64,000 nucleotides of DNA from an uncultured Flavobacteriales bacterium (lineage in GTDB: Bacteria; Bacteroidota; Bacteroidia; Flavobacteriales_G; Salibacteraceae), in the NCBI GenBank assembly GCA_943788775.1, contig CALSRO010000005.1:496001-560000 (forward strand). The letters run 5' to 3'. The position numbers and the translations under genes are program-made. Under the pieces are notes generated by a model. The model saw only the letters and a list, made by a program, of their open reading frames with translations, was not told where the DNA came from and made no database searches. Numbering within the stretch: position 1 is the first letter of the stretch; each line of letters begins with the position of its first letter. Positions 9,485 to 19,623 of this stretch are shown piece by piece.

Positions 9485-10735
9485 ATGGCTGCTGCAACAG
9501 AAGATCAAATTAAGTGCTCGTTTTGCGGAAGAGATAAACGCGAAACTGCTGTTATGATTGCTGGAATCACTGGCCACATATGTGATCGGTGTATTCAACA
9601 GGCGTCAAGAATAGTTGATGAAGAGATGAGTACTCGATTACGTGAAAGCGTGTTGGGAAGTGTAAATCTTTTGAAGCCAGCTGATATTAAATCCCATCTG
9701 GATGAATTTGTCATTGGACAAGATGAAGCAAAGAGGAGTCTCGCTGTTGCAGTTTATAATCATTACAAGCGTGTTTCTCAGCAATCCAGTGGTGAAGACG
9801 ATGATGTGCTGATCGAGAAGAGTAATATGATTTTTGTGGGGCAGACAGGGACTGGAAAGACCCTGTTGGCACGCACAATTGCCAAGGTGTTAAACGTCCC
9901 ATTTTGCATTGCTGACGCAACTGTTTTAACGGAAGCTGGCTATGTAGGAGAGGACGTAGAGAGTATCTTAAGCAGATTGTTACAGTCTGCCGAGTACAAC
10001 GTTGAAGCAGCCGAGCGTGGCATTGTATTCATAGACGAGGTGGACAAGATTAGCCGCAAAAGTGATAACCCATCTATTACAAGAGATGTAAGTGGAGAGG
10101 GTGTTCAACAAGGCTTGCTAAAGCTGTTAGAAGGTGCAACTGTTGGGGTTCCACCACAAGGTGGTAGAAAGCACCCGGAACAAAAGTTGGTTCAGGTAGA
10201 CACAAAAAACATCCTATTCATTTGTGGAGGAGCATTCGATGGTATCGAGCGTATTATATCAAGACGTTTAAATACTTCTGCTATCGGATATCGAAACCAG
10301 AAAGGTGATGAAGAAATTGAAAAAGAAAACATTCTACAATATGTATCGCCATCTGATCTAAGAGACTATGGGTTGATTCCAGAATTGATTGGCCGTCTGC
10401 CCCTCGTTTCTTATTTGAACCCATTGGATAAATCGGCTTTAAGAAGAATTCTTACAGAACCTAAAAATGCCCTGATCAAGCAATATGTGCGTTTGTTTGA
10501 AATGGAACAAATCAAACTTTCGTTTGATAAGCAAGTGCTAGATTATATTGTTGAAAAGGCAATGGAATATAAGCTTGGCGCAAGAGGTTTGCGATCAATT
10601 TGCGAGGCAATTATGAGGGACGCCATGTATGAATTGCCATCACAGGATCCTAAGCCTGAAACCTTCAAGGTGACAATAGACTATGCTAAGAAGAAATTGG
10701 ATCAGTCTAGCTTTAGAAAGCTTAGAGCGGCTTAA
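9485..10735 (+). CDS. clpX: ATP-dependent Clp protease ATPase subunit ClpX
   Basis: AAA+ unfoldase that feeds substrates to ClpP. The 416-residue product has an N-terminal C4 zinc-binding domain (CSFCGRDK... HICDRCI, about residues 11-37), Walker A GQTGTGKT, the pore loop GYVGED, Walker [10 protein letters not shown], the RKH loop GRKHPEQ and the sensor-2 GARGLRS region. In the ClpP-docking loop the usual IGF tripeptide reads IGY (SAIGYRNQ), a conservative change. Its stop overlaps the convergent lipoprotein gene by 4 bp. Confidence 0.97.
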   Translation: MAAATEDQIKCSFCGRDKRETAVMIAGITGHICDRCIQQASRIVDEEMSTRLRESVLGSVNLLKPADIKSHLDEFVIGQDEAKRSLAVAVYNHYKRVSQQSSGEDDDVLIEKSNMIFVGQTGTGKTLLARTIAKVLNVPFCIADATVLTEAGYVGEDVESILSRLLQSAEYNVEAAERGIVFIDEVDKISRKSDNPSITRDVSGEGVQQGLLKLLEGATVGVPPQGGRKHPEQKLVQVDTKNILFICGGAFDGIERIISRRLNTSAIGYRNQKGDEEIEKENILQYVSPSDLRDYGLIPELIGRLPLVSYLNPLDKSALRRILTEPKNALIKQYVRLFEMEQIKLSFDKQVLDYIVEKAMEYKLGARGLRSICEAIMRDAMYELPSQDPKPETFKVTIDYAKKKLDQSSFRKLRAA

Positions 10736-11622
10736 TACGGAATTTCTACATCGAAGTAGGTGTTATTCCTACGTTCAATAACTATGTTGTCGCACTTACC
10801 TGCATCACCATAATTTAAAGTCCGAACTTCAAGGTTAGGAATGTTCAGTATGGATCGACCACTTGTAAACCACTGGCAGCTATAATCACATAGATAAACC
10901 TCGGTAACCTCATTGGAAAATGTATTACCCCTCGAATTTCTGCCTTCACTAAAACCGGTGATTTTAAAGACATCATCAAACACTTGCCCTTGGTCTTCAA
11001 TAGATCTTCCTGCAACCCACGTGTATTCATGGGTGCCTTCCCAGGTAAAATCTGTATTGACAGAAGTGATTCTACAATCTTCCACTTCCCATAAAAAGCG
11101 CATATACCCATCCGCATCCAAGCCTAGATTGGTCATTCGTGAAACGCCTTCTACTTTAAAATCATCTTTAGCATAGTCTTGAAACGTAATTTCTACTACA
11201 GACCCCTTATTGAGATACTTGCCCGTAAATGATGCGTTAATTCGGCCATATCTTCTAAAGCCATCATCGCAAATCTTCGTTTCATTTTCCTTTAAACTGT
11301 AGTCTTTAAAGCCATATTTAATAGACATATATAATGGGAAGACAGCTGCCGTATCGCTCATGTTTATTTCTTCAACGCAGCTATTAAGAAAATATCCTTT
11401 GATTGTTGCAGAATCTGGGCTGCCGATGAGTGTGTCTTGCATCGCGATCCGATGTACTTCGCGCCAAGCATCGTCTAAAATATGATAGGCTAAGGACATT
11501 TCTCTCACTGTGAGAGTTTCTAGGTCTTCATCTCGTTCGGAGTCATTGCAACCTAAAGCAACAACAGATACCAATAGGATTACAATAAAATTACGCACGT
11601 TTGAAATATTCAGTTTAGACAT
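10732..11622 (-). CDS. Putative lipoprotein of unknown function
   Basis: A 296-residue product from the ATG at 11622. That start is preferred over 11646 because it gives a compact lipoprotein signal (lipobox VALGC, modified Cys at 25) and has a clear AGGAG about 5 bp upstream, which is unusual in this window. The mature part is beta-rich with many aromatic residues and several Cys (CNDSER, LNSCVEE, CDYSCQW), and has no domain I recognise. It lies at the 3' end of the leftward thyA-folA run but begins 44 bp after folA, so co-transcription is uncertain. Confidence 0.7.
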   Translation of the reverse strand: MSKLNISNVRNFIVILLVSVVALGCNDSERDEDLETLTVREMSLAYHILDDAWREVHRIAMQDTLIGSPDSATIKGYFLNSCVEEINMSDTAAVFPLYMSIKYGFKDYSLKENETKICDDGFRRYGRINASFTGKYLNKGSVVEITFQDYAKDDFKVEGVSRMTNLGLDADGYMRFLWEVEDCRITSVNTDFTWEGTHEYTWVAGRSIEDQGQVFDDVFKITGFSEGRNSRGNTFSNEVTEVYLCDYSCQWFTSGRSILNIPNLEVRTLNYGDAGKCDNIVIERRNNTYFDVEIPY

Positions 11623-11665
11623 AGATCTCCTCACTATAATGCACAAATGTAGTGAATGACCAATA

Positions 11666-12169
11666 TCAATCTATACGTGAATAGATGTACGTTTTAAATG
11701 CGTAGTTGTGAACACTATCTGGTTCCTGCTCTAACACTAACTCTTTTGTCCATTTTTTTGGGTCGAAGCTGGGGAAGTGTGTATCGCCTTCAAATTCTGC
11801 ATCTACATGTGTGATGTACAGTTTATTAGCTATTTCAATAGTTTGCGAATAGATCTCACCACCACCAATAATGAATAGTTCCTCTTCACCTTGATCTTTC
11901 GCGAAATCAATGGCATCGTTTATCGAAGTGAAAATGTCGATGTTACTGTCAAAAAACTCAGCATTTCTCGTAATAACAATATTGGGTCGGTTGGGAAGTG
12001 GTCGATATTTATCGGGTATGGAGTCATAGTTTTTTCTTCCCATTATTACATAATGTCCTCGAGTAGTAGTGGAAAAGAATTTGAGATCACGGGGTAGGTC
12101 CCATGGTAAGTCACCCTTGACTCCGATTACATCATTCTTGGCGACAGCAGCTATTAAAGATATTATCAT
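11666..12169 (-). CDS. folA: Dihydrofolate reductase
   Basis: NADPH-dependent reduction of dihydrofolate to tetrahydrofolate. The 167-residue product shows the family landmarks: IAAVAKNDVIGVKGDLPWDLPRDL with the substrate-binding Asp of the LPxDLxxF helix, the cofactor motif VIMGRKNYDSIP and the IIGGGEIYSQ segment. It follows thyA after 2 bp on the same strand, the classic pairing in which ThyA makes dihydrofolate and FolA recycles it. Confidence 0.97.
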   Translation of the reverse strand: MIISLIAAVAKNDVIGVKGDLPWDLPRDLKFFSTTTRGHYVIMGRKNYDSIPDKYRPLPNRPNIVITRNAEFFDSNIDIFTSINDAIDFAKDQGEEELFIIGGGEIYSQTIEIANKLYITHVDAEFEGDTHFPSFDPKKWTKELVLEQEPDSVHNYAFKTYIYSRID

Positions 12170-12171
12170 AA

Positions 12172-12966
12172 TTATACGGCAACTGTGGCTTTAATATGAG
12201 GGTGAGGATCATATCCGACCAATTCAAAATCATCGAATTTGAACGAAAATATATCCTCCGCTTTGCGATTTATTTTCATGCTTGGTAATGATCTGAATTC
12301 TCGACTGAGTTGCTCTTGGGCTTGTTCAAAATGATTAGAATAGAGATGAACATCTCCGAATGTGTGAACGAAATCTCCAGGTTCTAGGTCACAAACCTGC
12401 GCCAGCATTAAGGTCAGTAATGCGTATGAAGCAATGTTAAAAGGAACACCTAAAAAGACATCAGCGCTACGTTGGTATAATTGGCAACTTAACTTTCCAT
12501 CAGCAACATAAAATTGGAATAGACAATGGCAAGGTGGCAAGGCCATGTTTTCAATGTCGGCCACGTTCCAAGCGCTTACAATATGTCTTCTTGAATTTGG
12601 GTTGGATTTCAAGCTGTTGACCAGCCTTGATATTTGATCAATTGAGCCACCATCAGGACTAGGCCAAGATCGCCACTGATGTCCATAAACTGGGCCCAAA
12701 TTGCCATTTTCATCTGCCCATTCGTCCCAAATTCTAACACCATTCTCCTTTAAATACTTAACGTTTGTGTCTCCCTGAAGAAACCAGAGTAGTTCGTGGA
12801 TAATAGATTTTAAGTGGAGCTTTTTAGTGGTAGTAACAGGGAAACCTTTGCCAAGGTCGAATCGCATTTGGTAGCCAAAAGTGCTTATGGTTCCAACACC
12901 CGTACGATCCATTTTTTTTGAACCATTATCAATAATGTGCCTTAGTAAATTATGGTATTGCTGCAT
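12172..12966 (-). CDS. thyA: Thymidylate synthase
   Basis: Makes dTMP from dUMP using methylene-tetrahydrofolate. At 264 residues it has the same length as E. coli ThyA, with the catalytic Cys at 146 in [11 protein letters not shown], the phosphate-binding RxxxGxGT segment (MDRTGVGT), [10 protein letters not shown], and [16 protein letters not shown]. It is followed by folA with a 2-bp gap and preceded by nupC with 84 bp between. Confidence 0.98.
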   Translation of the reverse strand: MQQYHNLLRHIIDNGSKKMDRTGVGTISTFGYQMRFDLGKGFPVTTTKKLHLKSIIHELLWFLQGDTNVKYLKENGVRIWDEWADENGNLGPVYGHQWRSWPSPDGGSIDQISRLVNSLKSNPNSRRHIVSAWNVADIENMALPPCHCLFQFYVADGKLSCQLYQRSADVFLGVPFNIASYALLTLMLAQVCDLEPGDFVHTFGDVHLYSNHFEQAQEQLSREFRSLPSMKINRKAEDIFSFKFDDFELVGYDPHPHIKATVAV

Positions 12967-13050
12967 TCATCAATGTTTGCGTCAAAGGTCTATTTCATTG
13001 GTGGGCTTTTCAAGCTACCACTTCAATTAATATCAAGAATCTATTCACAA

Positions 13051-14341
13051 TTAGTAGAACATGCCTACTATGCTAGCAGTGAATAGGCATGCCAGAGTTC
13101 CGCCAAGTAATGCATAGAGGCCTAGCTTACTTAGATTGGATTTTTGTCCTGGAGCAAGTGCCCCAATTCCACCTATTTGTATGCCAATGGATGCGAAATT
13201 GGCGAAGCCACATAAAATGTAGGTGGACATTACAATTGATTTTTCGCTCGAGAATACACCTGAGGCTTTCATTTCACCCAATGTGGCATAGGCGTAAAAC
13301 TCATTTAAAATTGTTTTTTCTCCCAACAATTGCCCCACTAAAACAATGTCCTGGCTCGGAATTCCCATCAGCCAAGCAATTGGAGCAAATGCGTATCCCA
13401 CAATAAACTGAAAAGTTAGACCATCATAGGCGGTGTTTGCAGATATTATTTCATTAAGTCCAGACCATTGACCAACTAGGTCTGACAAAATATAGTTTCC
13501 CATATAGATAAGAGCCGTAAAGACCAATAGCATAGCTCCAACGTTAACGGCTAATTTTAATCCATCGCTTGTTCCATTGGAAATCGCTTCCAAAACATTG
13601 CTGCCAATTTTATTATCAGAAATTTTCATGGATCGATCAAAAGATTCCGTTTCTGGAACTAGAATTTTGGCCGCCACAATTGCTGCAGGTGCCGACATCA
13701 CCGAGGCGGGTGAGCAGATGCTTCGCGAAAATTGCCTTTTGTATTGGATCTCCGCCACCTAAATACTGCATGTATGCTGCAAGTACTCCTCCTGCAATCG
13801 TTGCCATGCCTCCAGTCATAAGGCACATGATCTCCGATTTGGTCATATTCTCAAGATATGGTCGAACCAATAGGGGAGACTCCGTTTGACCTAAGAATAT
13901 GTTTCCAGCAGCTGAAAGGCTTTCAGCGCCACTTAAATTCATGAATCGCTTCATGATCCAGGCAAACCCAAAAACCACACGCTGTAGAATTCCGAAATAA
14001 TAAAGTATTGAGCTGAGAGCGGAGAAAAAAATGATGGTAGGAAGAATATAGAAGACAAAATTCATAAGCTCAGGAGCTACCTCGCCAGAGGCAAAGGATC
14101 TGAGTAAGAAGTTAGAACCACTGTCCGTAAACGAAATAATCTTTGAAAATCCTCTACTTAGCCAATCGAAAATTGCGGTTACAAAAGACACCTTTAGGAC
14201 TAAGATTGCGATTACAAACTGAAACGCTAACCCTTTGTAAACAATTGACCAGTTTATTTTTTTTCGATTGTTGCTAGCTAGAAATGCTATTCCAACAAGC
14301 ACTGCAATTCCCAGTAAACCTTTTAAAATGGAGATAAGCAT
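13051..14341 (-). CDS. nupC: Concentrative nucleoside transporter NupC (frame broken once)
   Basis: Ion-coupled nucleoside importer of the CNT family. The gene is split into two frames: residues 1-227 or so run from ATG 14341 down to FAKHLLT, and the rest continues as ASVMSAPAAIVAAKIL in the -1 frame. Removing one base from the GGG at 13708-13710 (CCC on the coding strand) joins them into a 429-residue protein of normal CNT size, with the GQTESPLLVRPY motif in the first half. Its position between the nuclease gene and thyA fits nucleoside supply. The break is probably a sequence error; if real, the transporter would be dead. Confidence 0.88.
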
Positions 14342-14378
14342 AGAGTGAAATTGATTTGCAAAATAGACAAACCCAATT

Positions 14379-14983
14379 TTACCCCCGTTTATTTATTTCG
14401 TCCCTCAAAACGGTAGCTCGCTCATAATCTTCATTTTCAAGCGCTTTTTCCAATTCCTCGTTTAATTCAGAAATTGTAAAAGATCCAAACGATTCTTTGG
14501 ATTCAGTAATCATTTCTATTTCAGACGATTCAGAAGAAGATTCTTCTATTTCAAAATCATCGTCTTCCAAAATGATGCCTGCAGAAGAAAGAATGCTCTC
14601 AAAGGTGTAGATTGGGCAATTGAATCGCACAGCTAGTGCAATCGCATCACTCGTTCTAGTATCTATTTCAATGGATGATTTCCCTTCGCTAGAGCAAAAC
14701 AACTTCGCGAAGAATATTCCCTCAACAAGCTTTGTAAATCACCACCTCATTGATCTTGATTTCGAATCCATCAGCAAATGATTTGAAAATATCATGAGTT
14801 AAAGGGCGGCTGGGTTTCATTTGCTCCAATTCAAATAGCAATCGCTTGAGCTTCGAAATTTCCAATAATAATGGGAAGACGTCTTTTACCCTCAGACTCA
14901 CCAAGAACCAGTGCGTACGCACCTGTCTGGGTTTGGCTGTAGGACAAACCAAGAATATCAAGCTTGATTTTCGTCTTATCCAT
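14379..14983 (-). CDS. Bifunctional nuclease family protein (DUF151 + UVR motif; frame broken twice)
   Basis: Starting at ATG 14983 the frame reads MDKTKIKLDILGLSYSQ and runs to a stop after AQAIAI. Removing one A from the AAA at 14833-14835 continues it as ELEQMKPSRPLTHDIFKSF. Removing one T from the TTT at 14731-14733 continues it as LVEGIFFAKLFCSSEGK to the stop at 14379. The joined 200-residue protein has a DUF151 domain (about 1-135), an acidic Ser/Glu-rich linker and a C-terminal UvrB/UvrC-type motif (NEELEKALENEDYERATVLRDEI). The family is named after a plant nuclease; its bacterial role is unknown. It lies between etfA and nupC. Confidence 0.85.
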
Positions 14984-15001
14984 AGTTTTTAATCCTGTTA
15001 T

Positions 15002-15974
15002 TTAAGCTTGATTCGCTTTAAAAGCCTTAACAGCTTCAACTAATTTCGGCACAACTTCGAAGGCATCGCCAACTATACCGTAATCGGCAGCTTTGAAGAA
15101 GGGAGCTTCTGGATCTGTGTTAATCACAACGATCACTTTACTTCCATTTACTCCAGCTAAGTGTTGTATAGCACCGGAGATACCTGCTGCTATATAGAGA
15201 TTCGGTCTAACTGCCACTCCCGTTTGTCCTACATGCTCGTGATGCGGTCTCCAACCAATGTCAGCTACTGGTCTTGAACATGCCGTGGCTGCGCCAAGCT
15301 CTTTAGCTAAGTCTTCAATCATACCCCAATTTTTCAGGGCCTTTTAACCCTCGGCCAGCAGAGACCACCAGTTCTGCCTCAGTTAAGTTTATGCCGTCTC
15401 CACCTTTGATTTTGAACTCTTTAATAGTCACAGATGGCGCACCAACTTCAGTGTTGAATTCAATGATATTCGCTGTGGTACTGGCCTTTTGTTTTTGCCA
15501 CAGAATTGGGCAAAAGGCTAATCACCTTCTTGTTAGAATTGATTTTGACTTGGGCAAATGCCTTTCCTGAGAACACCGCTTTTTTTACAGTAAACCCATT
15601 TCCAGTTTCAGGGTAATCAATGACAACCGCTAACCATGCCTGCACCCAGTTTGGCGGCTACCATTGCCGCTACCGATTTACCCGTATAATCATGACAAAA
15701 GACGACCAATTCGGCTCCGGTTTCTTCACATGCTGCTTTAATTAGCGATGCGCATTGTTGAGGGTCCATGGTGGATAAAGATCGAAGCACTCTAATGTCA
15801 GAAGTTCCATATGCGGCAAGTTCGTTCAAAGCATCATTGGATGGATTTCCGAATGTTACAATCGAGCTTTTTCCTCCTGAATCTGAAGCAACCTTAGATC
15901 CAAAAAGAAACTGCTTCGAATGCGGCCTTTGCAATGTGGCCATTTGTGTTATCTGCAAATACTAATACGTTCAT
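15002..15974 (-). CDS. etfA: Electron transfer flavoprotein alpha subunit (frame broken four times)
   Basis: EtfA carries FAD and passes electrons from acyl-CoA dehydrogenases toward the quinone pool. Four single-base insertions break the frame: in the A-run at 15902-15906, near 15628-15640, near 15485, and near 15328. Corrected, it is 322 residues, exactly the family size, from MNVLVFADN to the C-terminal FAD domain with GRGLKGPEKW, ACSRPVAD, and RPNLYIAAGISGAIQH. The correction restores continuous family sequence with no lost residues, so error is likelier than decay. It follows etfB after 2 bp. The acyl-CoA dehydrogenase at 61.5 kb is a plausible electron donor. Confidence 0.93.
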
Positions 15975-15976
15975 TA

Positions 15977-16718
15977 TTAAATGACTTTAGCCTCTGTGTG
16001 AAGCAGGTTAATAAGTTCTTCAGCATTTTCTGGATCAATCAACTTTACTGATCCCTTTTCTGCTGGCAAGCTGAATGATACGATTTCTGTGTTTGAAGTA
16101 GCCCCTGAAGAAGGAACCACACTTAATGGCTTTGATCTTGCAGCCATAATTCCTCTCATGTTTGGAATACGCTGTTCAGCCATTCCTTTTGCGCAAGAGA
16201 TAACAGCTGGTATGTTCACGTCCAATAGTTCGCTACCGCCTTGCATGTCTCTTTCAACACTAGCAGTAGTGCCGTTCATGTCCAATTTAGAAGCGTTGGA
16301 AACGTATGGCAGGTCCAGGTGAGCTGCCAACATTCCGCCCACATTAGAACCATTGTAATCAATAGTTTCTTTACCGCAAAGCACTAGGTCAAACGCATTG
16401 GCTTTCGCGTAATTGGCAATTTCAGCAGCAACTTGATCGGAGTCAACGGCTTTTGTATCAATGCGAAACTGCTTCATCAGCACCAATCGCTAATGCCTTC
16501 CGCATTATTGGTTCATAGTCCGCTTCACCCACGCTAATTATTGTGACCTTTCCGCCTTGAGCCTCTTGATTTCAAGAGCTCGGACGAGGGCATACCATTC
16601 GTCATATGGATTGACAATGAATTGAACACCATCTTCATTGAAGGCCTCATCGGCATCTTTGAATGTTATTTTGCTCGTTGGTGTCGGGAGCCTTACTGAT
16701 ACAGACTAGAATATTCAT
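15977..16718 (-). CDS. etfB: Electron transfer flavoprotein beta subunit (frame broken three times)
   Basis: Partner of EtfA; binds AMP and shapes the donor docking site. From ATG 16718 the frame reads MNILVCISKAPDT, then needs one base removed near 16678, one base added near 16566 (ALEIK to EAQGGKVTIISVGE), and one removed from the AAA at 16466-16468 to join the intact 3' part (IDTKAVDSDQVAAEIA, LVLCGKETIDYNGSNVGGM). The corrected length is 246 residues, normal for EtfB. The break points are confined to the first 85 residues. A TAnnTTTG box (reverse strand, 16756-16763) lies about 38 bp upstream. Confidence 0.93.
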
Positions 16719-16755
16719 GTATTGAGCTTTTCGATGTTAATTTTCAAGCGAGCTG

Positions 16756-16763
16756 CAAAAGTA
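16756..16763 (-). promoter_or_regulatory. -7 box of the etfB promoter
   Basis: CAAAAGTA on the plus strand reads TACTTTTG on the minus strand, an exact TAnnTTTG, 38 bp before the etfB start. I see no convincing -33 element at the right spacing. Confidence 0.4.
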
Positions 16764-16885
16764 ATTTTTAGAATACAAAACCTTGATGGAAAGGAAGGAT
16801 TTGCGATTAATCAATGTAGATAAAGACGATCTAACCCTCCAAATGTTCTATTTCGGATGATTCAGAGCGAAATGATTATTCAAAT

Positions 16886-16919
16886 TTGATCGATGCTTTA
16901 AGACTGCACCTTATTTTTG
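16886..16919 (+). promoter_or_regulatory. Promoter of pdhB
   Basis: TTG at 16886-16888 and TATTTTTG at 16912-16919, separated by 23 bp, end 24 bp before the pdhB ATG. This is the Bacteroidota -33/-7 form. The 225-bp gap to etfB thus holds two divergent promoters and nothing else I can recognise. Confidence 0.6.
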
Positions 16920-16943
16920 CGCCTTTCGTAAAAACGAGATATT

Positions 16944-17924
16944 ATGCGAACATTACAATTTCGAGAGGCGCTGAGAGAGGCAATGGTTGAGGAAATGAGA
17001 AAAGACGAACGAGTTTTTCTCATGGGTGAGGAAGTTGCCGAATACAACGGTGCTTATAAGGTCAGTCAAGGAATGTTGGATGAATTTGGTCCAAAAAGGG
17101 TGATTGACACTCCGATTGCTGAGCTTGGATTCGCTGGTATTGCTGTTGGAGCGGCCATGAATGGGCTTAGGCCGATTGTGGAATTCATGACTTGGAATTT
17201 CGCGATTCTGGCAGCGGATCAAATTATCAATAGCGCGGCAAAAATGTTGCAAATGTCTGGTGGACAATACAATGTTCCCATCGTTTTCAGAGGTGGAAAT
17301 GGTCAGGCAGGACAACTAGCCGCTACTCATTCACAGAGTTTTGAAGCCTTTTATGCACACGTTCCCGGATTGAAAGTATTGACTCCCTCAAATCCTGCAG
17401 ACGCAAAAGGATTGTTGAAGGCAGCAATTAGAGATAATGATCCGGTAGTTTTTCTAGAATCGGAGAAAATGTATGGTGAAAAGGGTGAAGTGCCCGATGG
17501 AGAATATATAATCCCAATTGGAAAGGCAGATGTGGTTAGAAAAGGAACAGATGTTACCATTGTTTCATTTGGTAAAATAATGAAGGTGGCATTGGCTGCC
17601 GCTGATGAATTGGCGAAGGACGGAATTCATTGTGAAGTGATTGATTTGCGGACTATTCGCCCATTTGATGTGGAGACCGTTGTACAATCAGTTAAGAAAA
17701 CGAACCGGTGCGTCATCGTTGAGGAGAGTTGGCCATATGCTTCAATCTCAAGTGAAATAGCATATCGCATTCAGAAAGATGCTTTCGATTATTTAGATGC
17801 CCCAGTAACTCGTGTTACGCAGACAGATACACCATTTCCTTTTACCCCAAATTTGATTGAAGTAGCTATCCCCACAGTAGAGCGTACGGTTCAATTAGTG
17901 AAGGAGTCGATGTATTTGGTATAA
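16944..17924 (+). CDS. pdhB: Pyruvate dehydrogenase E1 component, beta subunit
   Basis: Beta chain of the thiamine-diphosphate E1 of pyruvate dehydrogenase (pyruvate to acetyl-CoA). The 326-residue product has the transketolase-type Pyr domain with GEEVAEYNGAYKVSQGM (E of the ThDP activation site), the RGGNGQAGQLAATHSQSFEAFYAHVPGLKV region, and the C-terminal domain with VSFGKIM and VIDLRTIRPFD. No alpha subunit is adjacent, so it must be encoded elsewhere or fused. The related acetoin or branched-chain enzymes are possible, but the motifs fit PdhB best. It is divergent from etfBA. Confidence 0.93.
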   Translation: MRTLQFREALREAMVEEMRKDERVFLMGEEVAEYNGAYKVSQGMLDEFGPKRVIDTPIAELGFAGIAVGAAMNGLRPIVEFMTWNFAILAADQIINSAAKMLQMSGGQYNVPIVFRGGNGQAGQLAATHSQSFEAFYAHVPGLKVLTPSNPADAKGLLKAAIRDNDPVVFLESEKMYGEKGEVPDGEYIIPIGKADVVRKGTDVTIVSFGKIMKVALAAADELAKDGIHCEVIDLRTIRPFDVETVVQSVKKTNRCVIVEESWPYASISSEIAYRIQKDAFDYLDAPVTRVTQTDTPFPFTPNLIEVAIPTVERTVQLVKESMYLV

Positions 17925-17948
17925 ACTGGTCGATAAAAATATTGGAAG

Positions 17949-17976
17949 GCCGGTGATCAAATTCATCGGCTTTTTT
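17949..17976 (+). terminator. Rho-independent terminator of pdhB
   Basis: GCCGGTGA (17949-17956) pairs with TCATCGGC (17963-17970, one G-T pair), followed by TTTTTT. Confidence 0.8.
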
Positions 17977-17997
17977 GTTGCCTCCGTTCTAAAATAG

Positions 17998-18037
17998 TAA
18001 AGGCCCTTGCATTGGATATCTCGCAAGGACCTTTTAC
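17998..18037 (-). terminator. Hairpin downstream of the LVIVD gene, likely terminator
   Basis: TAAAGGCCCTTGC (17998-18010) is complementary to GCAAGGACCTTTTA (18023-18036) apart from one mismatch, with a 12-nt loop. It lies about 90 bp past the LVIVD stop on the minus strand and could serve both directions. The flanking T/A content on each side is modest. Confidence 0.5.
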
Positions 18038-18124
18038 TAAACTAAACCTACTAACCTATGCGTATTTAAACGCTAACCTGATTAGTTTATTTCAATGATT
18101 GCGCCATTAATTTGTGAATGGATG

Positions 18125-19474
18125 TTAATCCAAACTAATTGTACTCAATTGAGTTAATTGGCCAGACTCTGTATAGCTATACTGCACCAGACCCTCGCTT
18201 CCGATAACATAGACTCTGTCATTTGCCGTGATAGCATCGTATGAATCACCACCTCTTGTGGCAAGAGCAACCAAGCTTGTTGCATTTGAAACATTGTAAA
18301 CGTTCATTCCAGCATCTCCATCACAAACAAAAAGTAAATTCTTTTCTGCGTCAATTGAAAGTCCATGTGGATTTGTTAGTGGAAGAGTGTGCTCTAAATA
18401 TGGATACATCATGTTGTCTATGTTGACAATATCCAATTGATTGATGTCATTTCTTCCACAGTCAACTCCAGACCGAAGCGAAACAAATGCGTATTTTTCA
18501 TTTGCTACAACTGGATCGCATGAAGTCATGTGCTCATAGTTTGATATGTAACTTGGGCTGCCAGGATTTGAAACATCATAAGCGTGCATGCCGCTAGTCG
18601 AACCAATTAATAGATAGTCATTTAATAGAAACAATGTTTCAATATCACCAAATCCAGTTCCATCAGTCCAAGGATTAAAAGAAGCGCTAAGCGTTAACCC
18701 GTTTCCAGCAAGTGAAAAAACCTTCACTGTAGATCCATCAGAAATAGCATAGAGGTAATCACCTACAAGTAAGAACCTAGACATGGAACCAGCCAAGGCA
18801 TCTTCTGAATTTGAACCTGAAAGACTTCTAACAACATTTGAGTTATCTGCGAAGTTTACCACAGTACCATCCTCAGACATCATACTGCCTCCCCAACTAC
18901 CTTGATTAACCATTACTGCATCATAATACGCTGATCCACATTCATCATTTTCACAGTTTTCCTCTACCTCGCCTATTGTGTAGGCGACAACGACACCCTT
19001 ATTTCTGTCAACATCCGAAACGGGATAGTTATAATCCATTTTAGTCGGGATTGTATAAGAAAGTTCATCTGTGGCTCTTTGAATTTCTCTGACATTTGTT
19101 GGGTCGGTTATATCTAACGCAACCATGTCAATGTAGCTATCTGCGTATAGAGTGTTGTCCTTTACTGCCATGTCAACATTGCCAGGAATACTTATGAAGC
19201 CAATATGCTTAGGCGAAGATGGATTTGAGTTGTCATACACATGTATACCGGCCTCGAATTCATTTATAAATACAAAGTTGTCCTTTACTAGAATTTTTCC
19301 CGGCCTGACCAACGAACGGCTATTGTCATTAGAAATGGATGATCTTAAATCATCATAGCTCATATACACTGGCTGGTTAGCTGTATACACTTTTGTTTGG
19401 TTGAATTTTTGACAGCTTGAAAAAGCCATGGCCAAAATAATAGAGGTGCTTAGCAGCTTAATGGATGTTTTCAT
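18125..19474 (-). CDS. LVIVD-repeat lipoprotein
   Basis: A 449-residue exported lipoprotein: signal helix (6-17), lipobox AFSSC (Cys at 20), then a beta-propeller-like array of LVIVD repeats. These are visible as recurring phrases such as GIHVYDNSNPSSPKHIG, MVALDITDPTNVREI, GMHAYDVSNPGSP and GMNVYNVSNATSLV, each about 40-60 residues apart. Family members are surface or periplasmic proteins of unknown function. The gene stands alone, with divergent neighbour at 19624 and a hairpin after its stop. Confidence 0.85.
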   Translation of the reverse strand: MKTSIKLLSTSIILAMAFSSCQKFNQTKVYTANQPVYMSYDDLRSSISNDNSRSLVRPGKILVKDNFVFINEFEAGIHVYDNSNPSSPKHIGFISIPGNVDMAVKDNTLYADSYIDMVALDITDPTNVREIQRATDELSYTIPTKMDYNYPVSDVDRNKGVVVAYTIGEVEENCENDECGSAYYDAVMVNQGSWGGSMMSEDGTVVNFADNSNVVRSLSGSNSEDALAGSMSRFLLVGDYLYAISDGSTVKVFSLAGNGLTLSASFNPWTDGTGFGDIETLFLLNDYLLIGSTSGMHAYDVSNPGSPSYISNYEHMTSCDPVVANEKYAFVSLRSGVDCGRNDINQLDIVNIDNMMYPYLEHTLPLTNPHGLSIDAEKNLLFVCDGDAGMNVYNVSNATSLVALATRGGDSYDAITANDRVYVIGSEGLVQYSYTESGQLTQLSTISLD

Positions 19475-19623
19475 AATTTGATGTTAATTAGGTAAAAATA
19501 GTACTCGAAAACGGAATAGACGGGGCTGTATTGCAGTAAGTTACCGAATTAACAAAATATTTTTCTGAGGCATAGGGCTTTCATATCAATAATATTCAAA
19601 ACAAATAAGAGTTTTGTTTCATC

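Noticed and set aside
10732..11646. Start at 11646 for the lipoprotein after clpX
   Set aside because: The ATG at 11622 has an AGGAG site and gives a compact lipoprotein signal, while the longer form adds a hydrophilic MCIIVRRS stretch.
13569..13889. Plus-strand ORFs opposite nupC
   Set aside because: They have Trp/Cys/His-rich content typical of the opposite frame of a membrane protein and no start context.
14379..16720. Treating nupC, the DUF151 nuclease gene, etfA and etfB as pseudogenes
   Set aside because: Each break is a one-base change, the joined proteins have correct length and motifs, and there are no in-frame stops or missing blocks. I report them as single genes with probable sequence errors.
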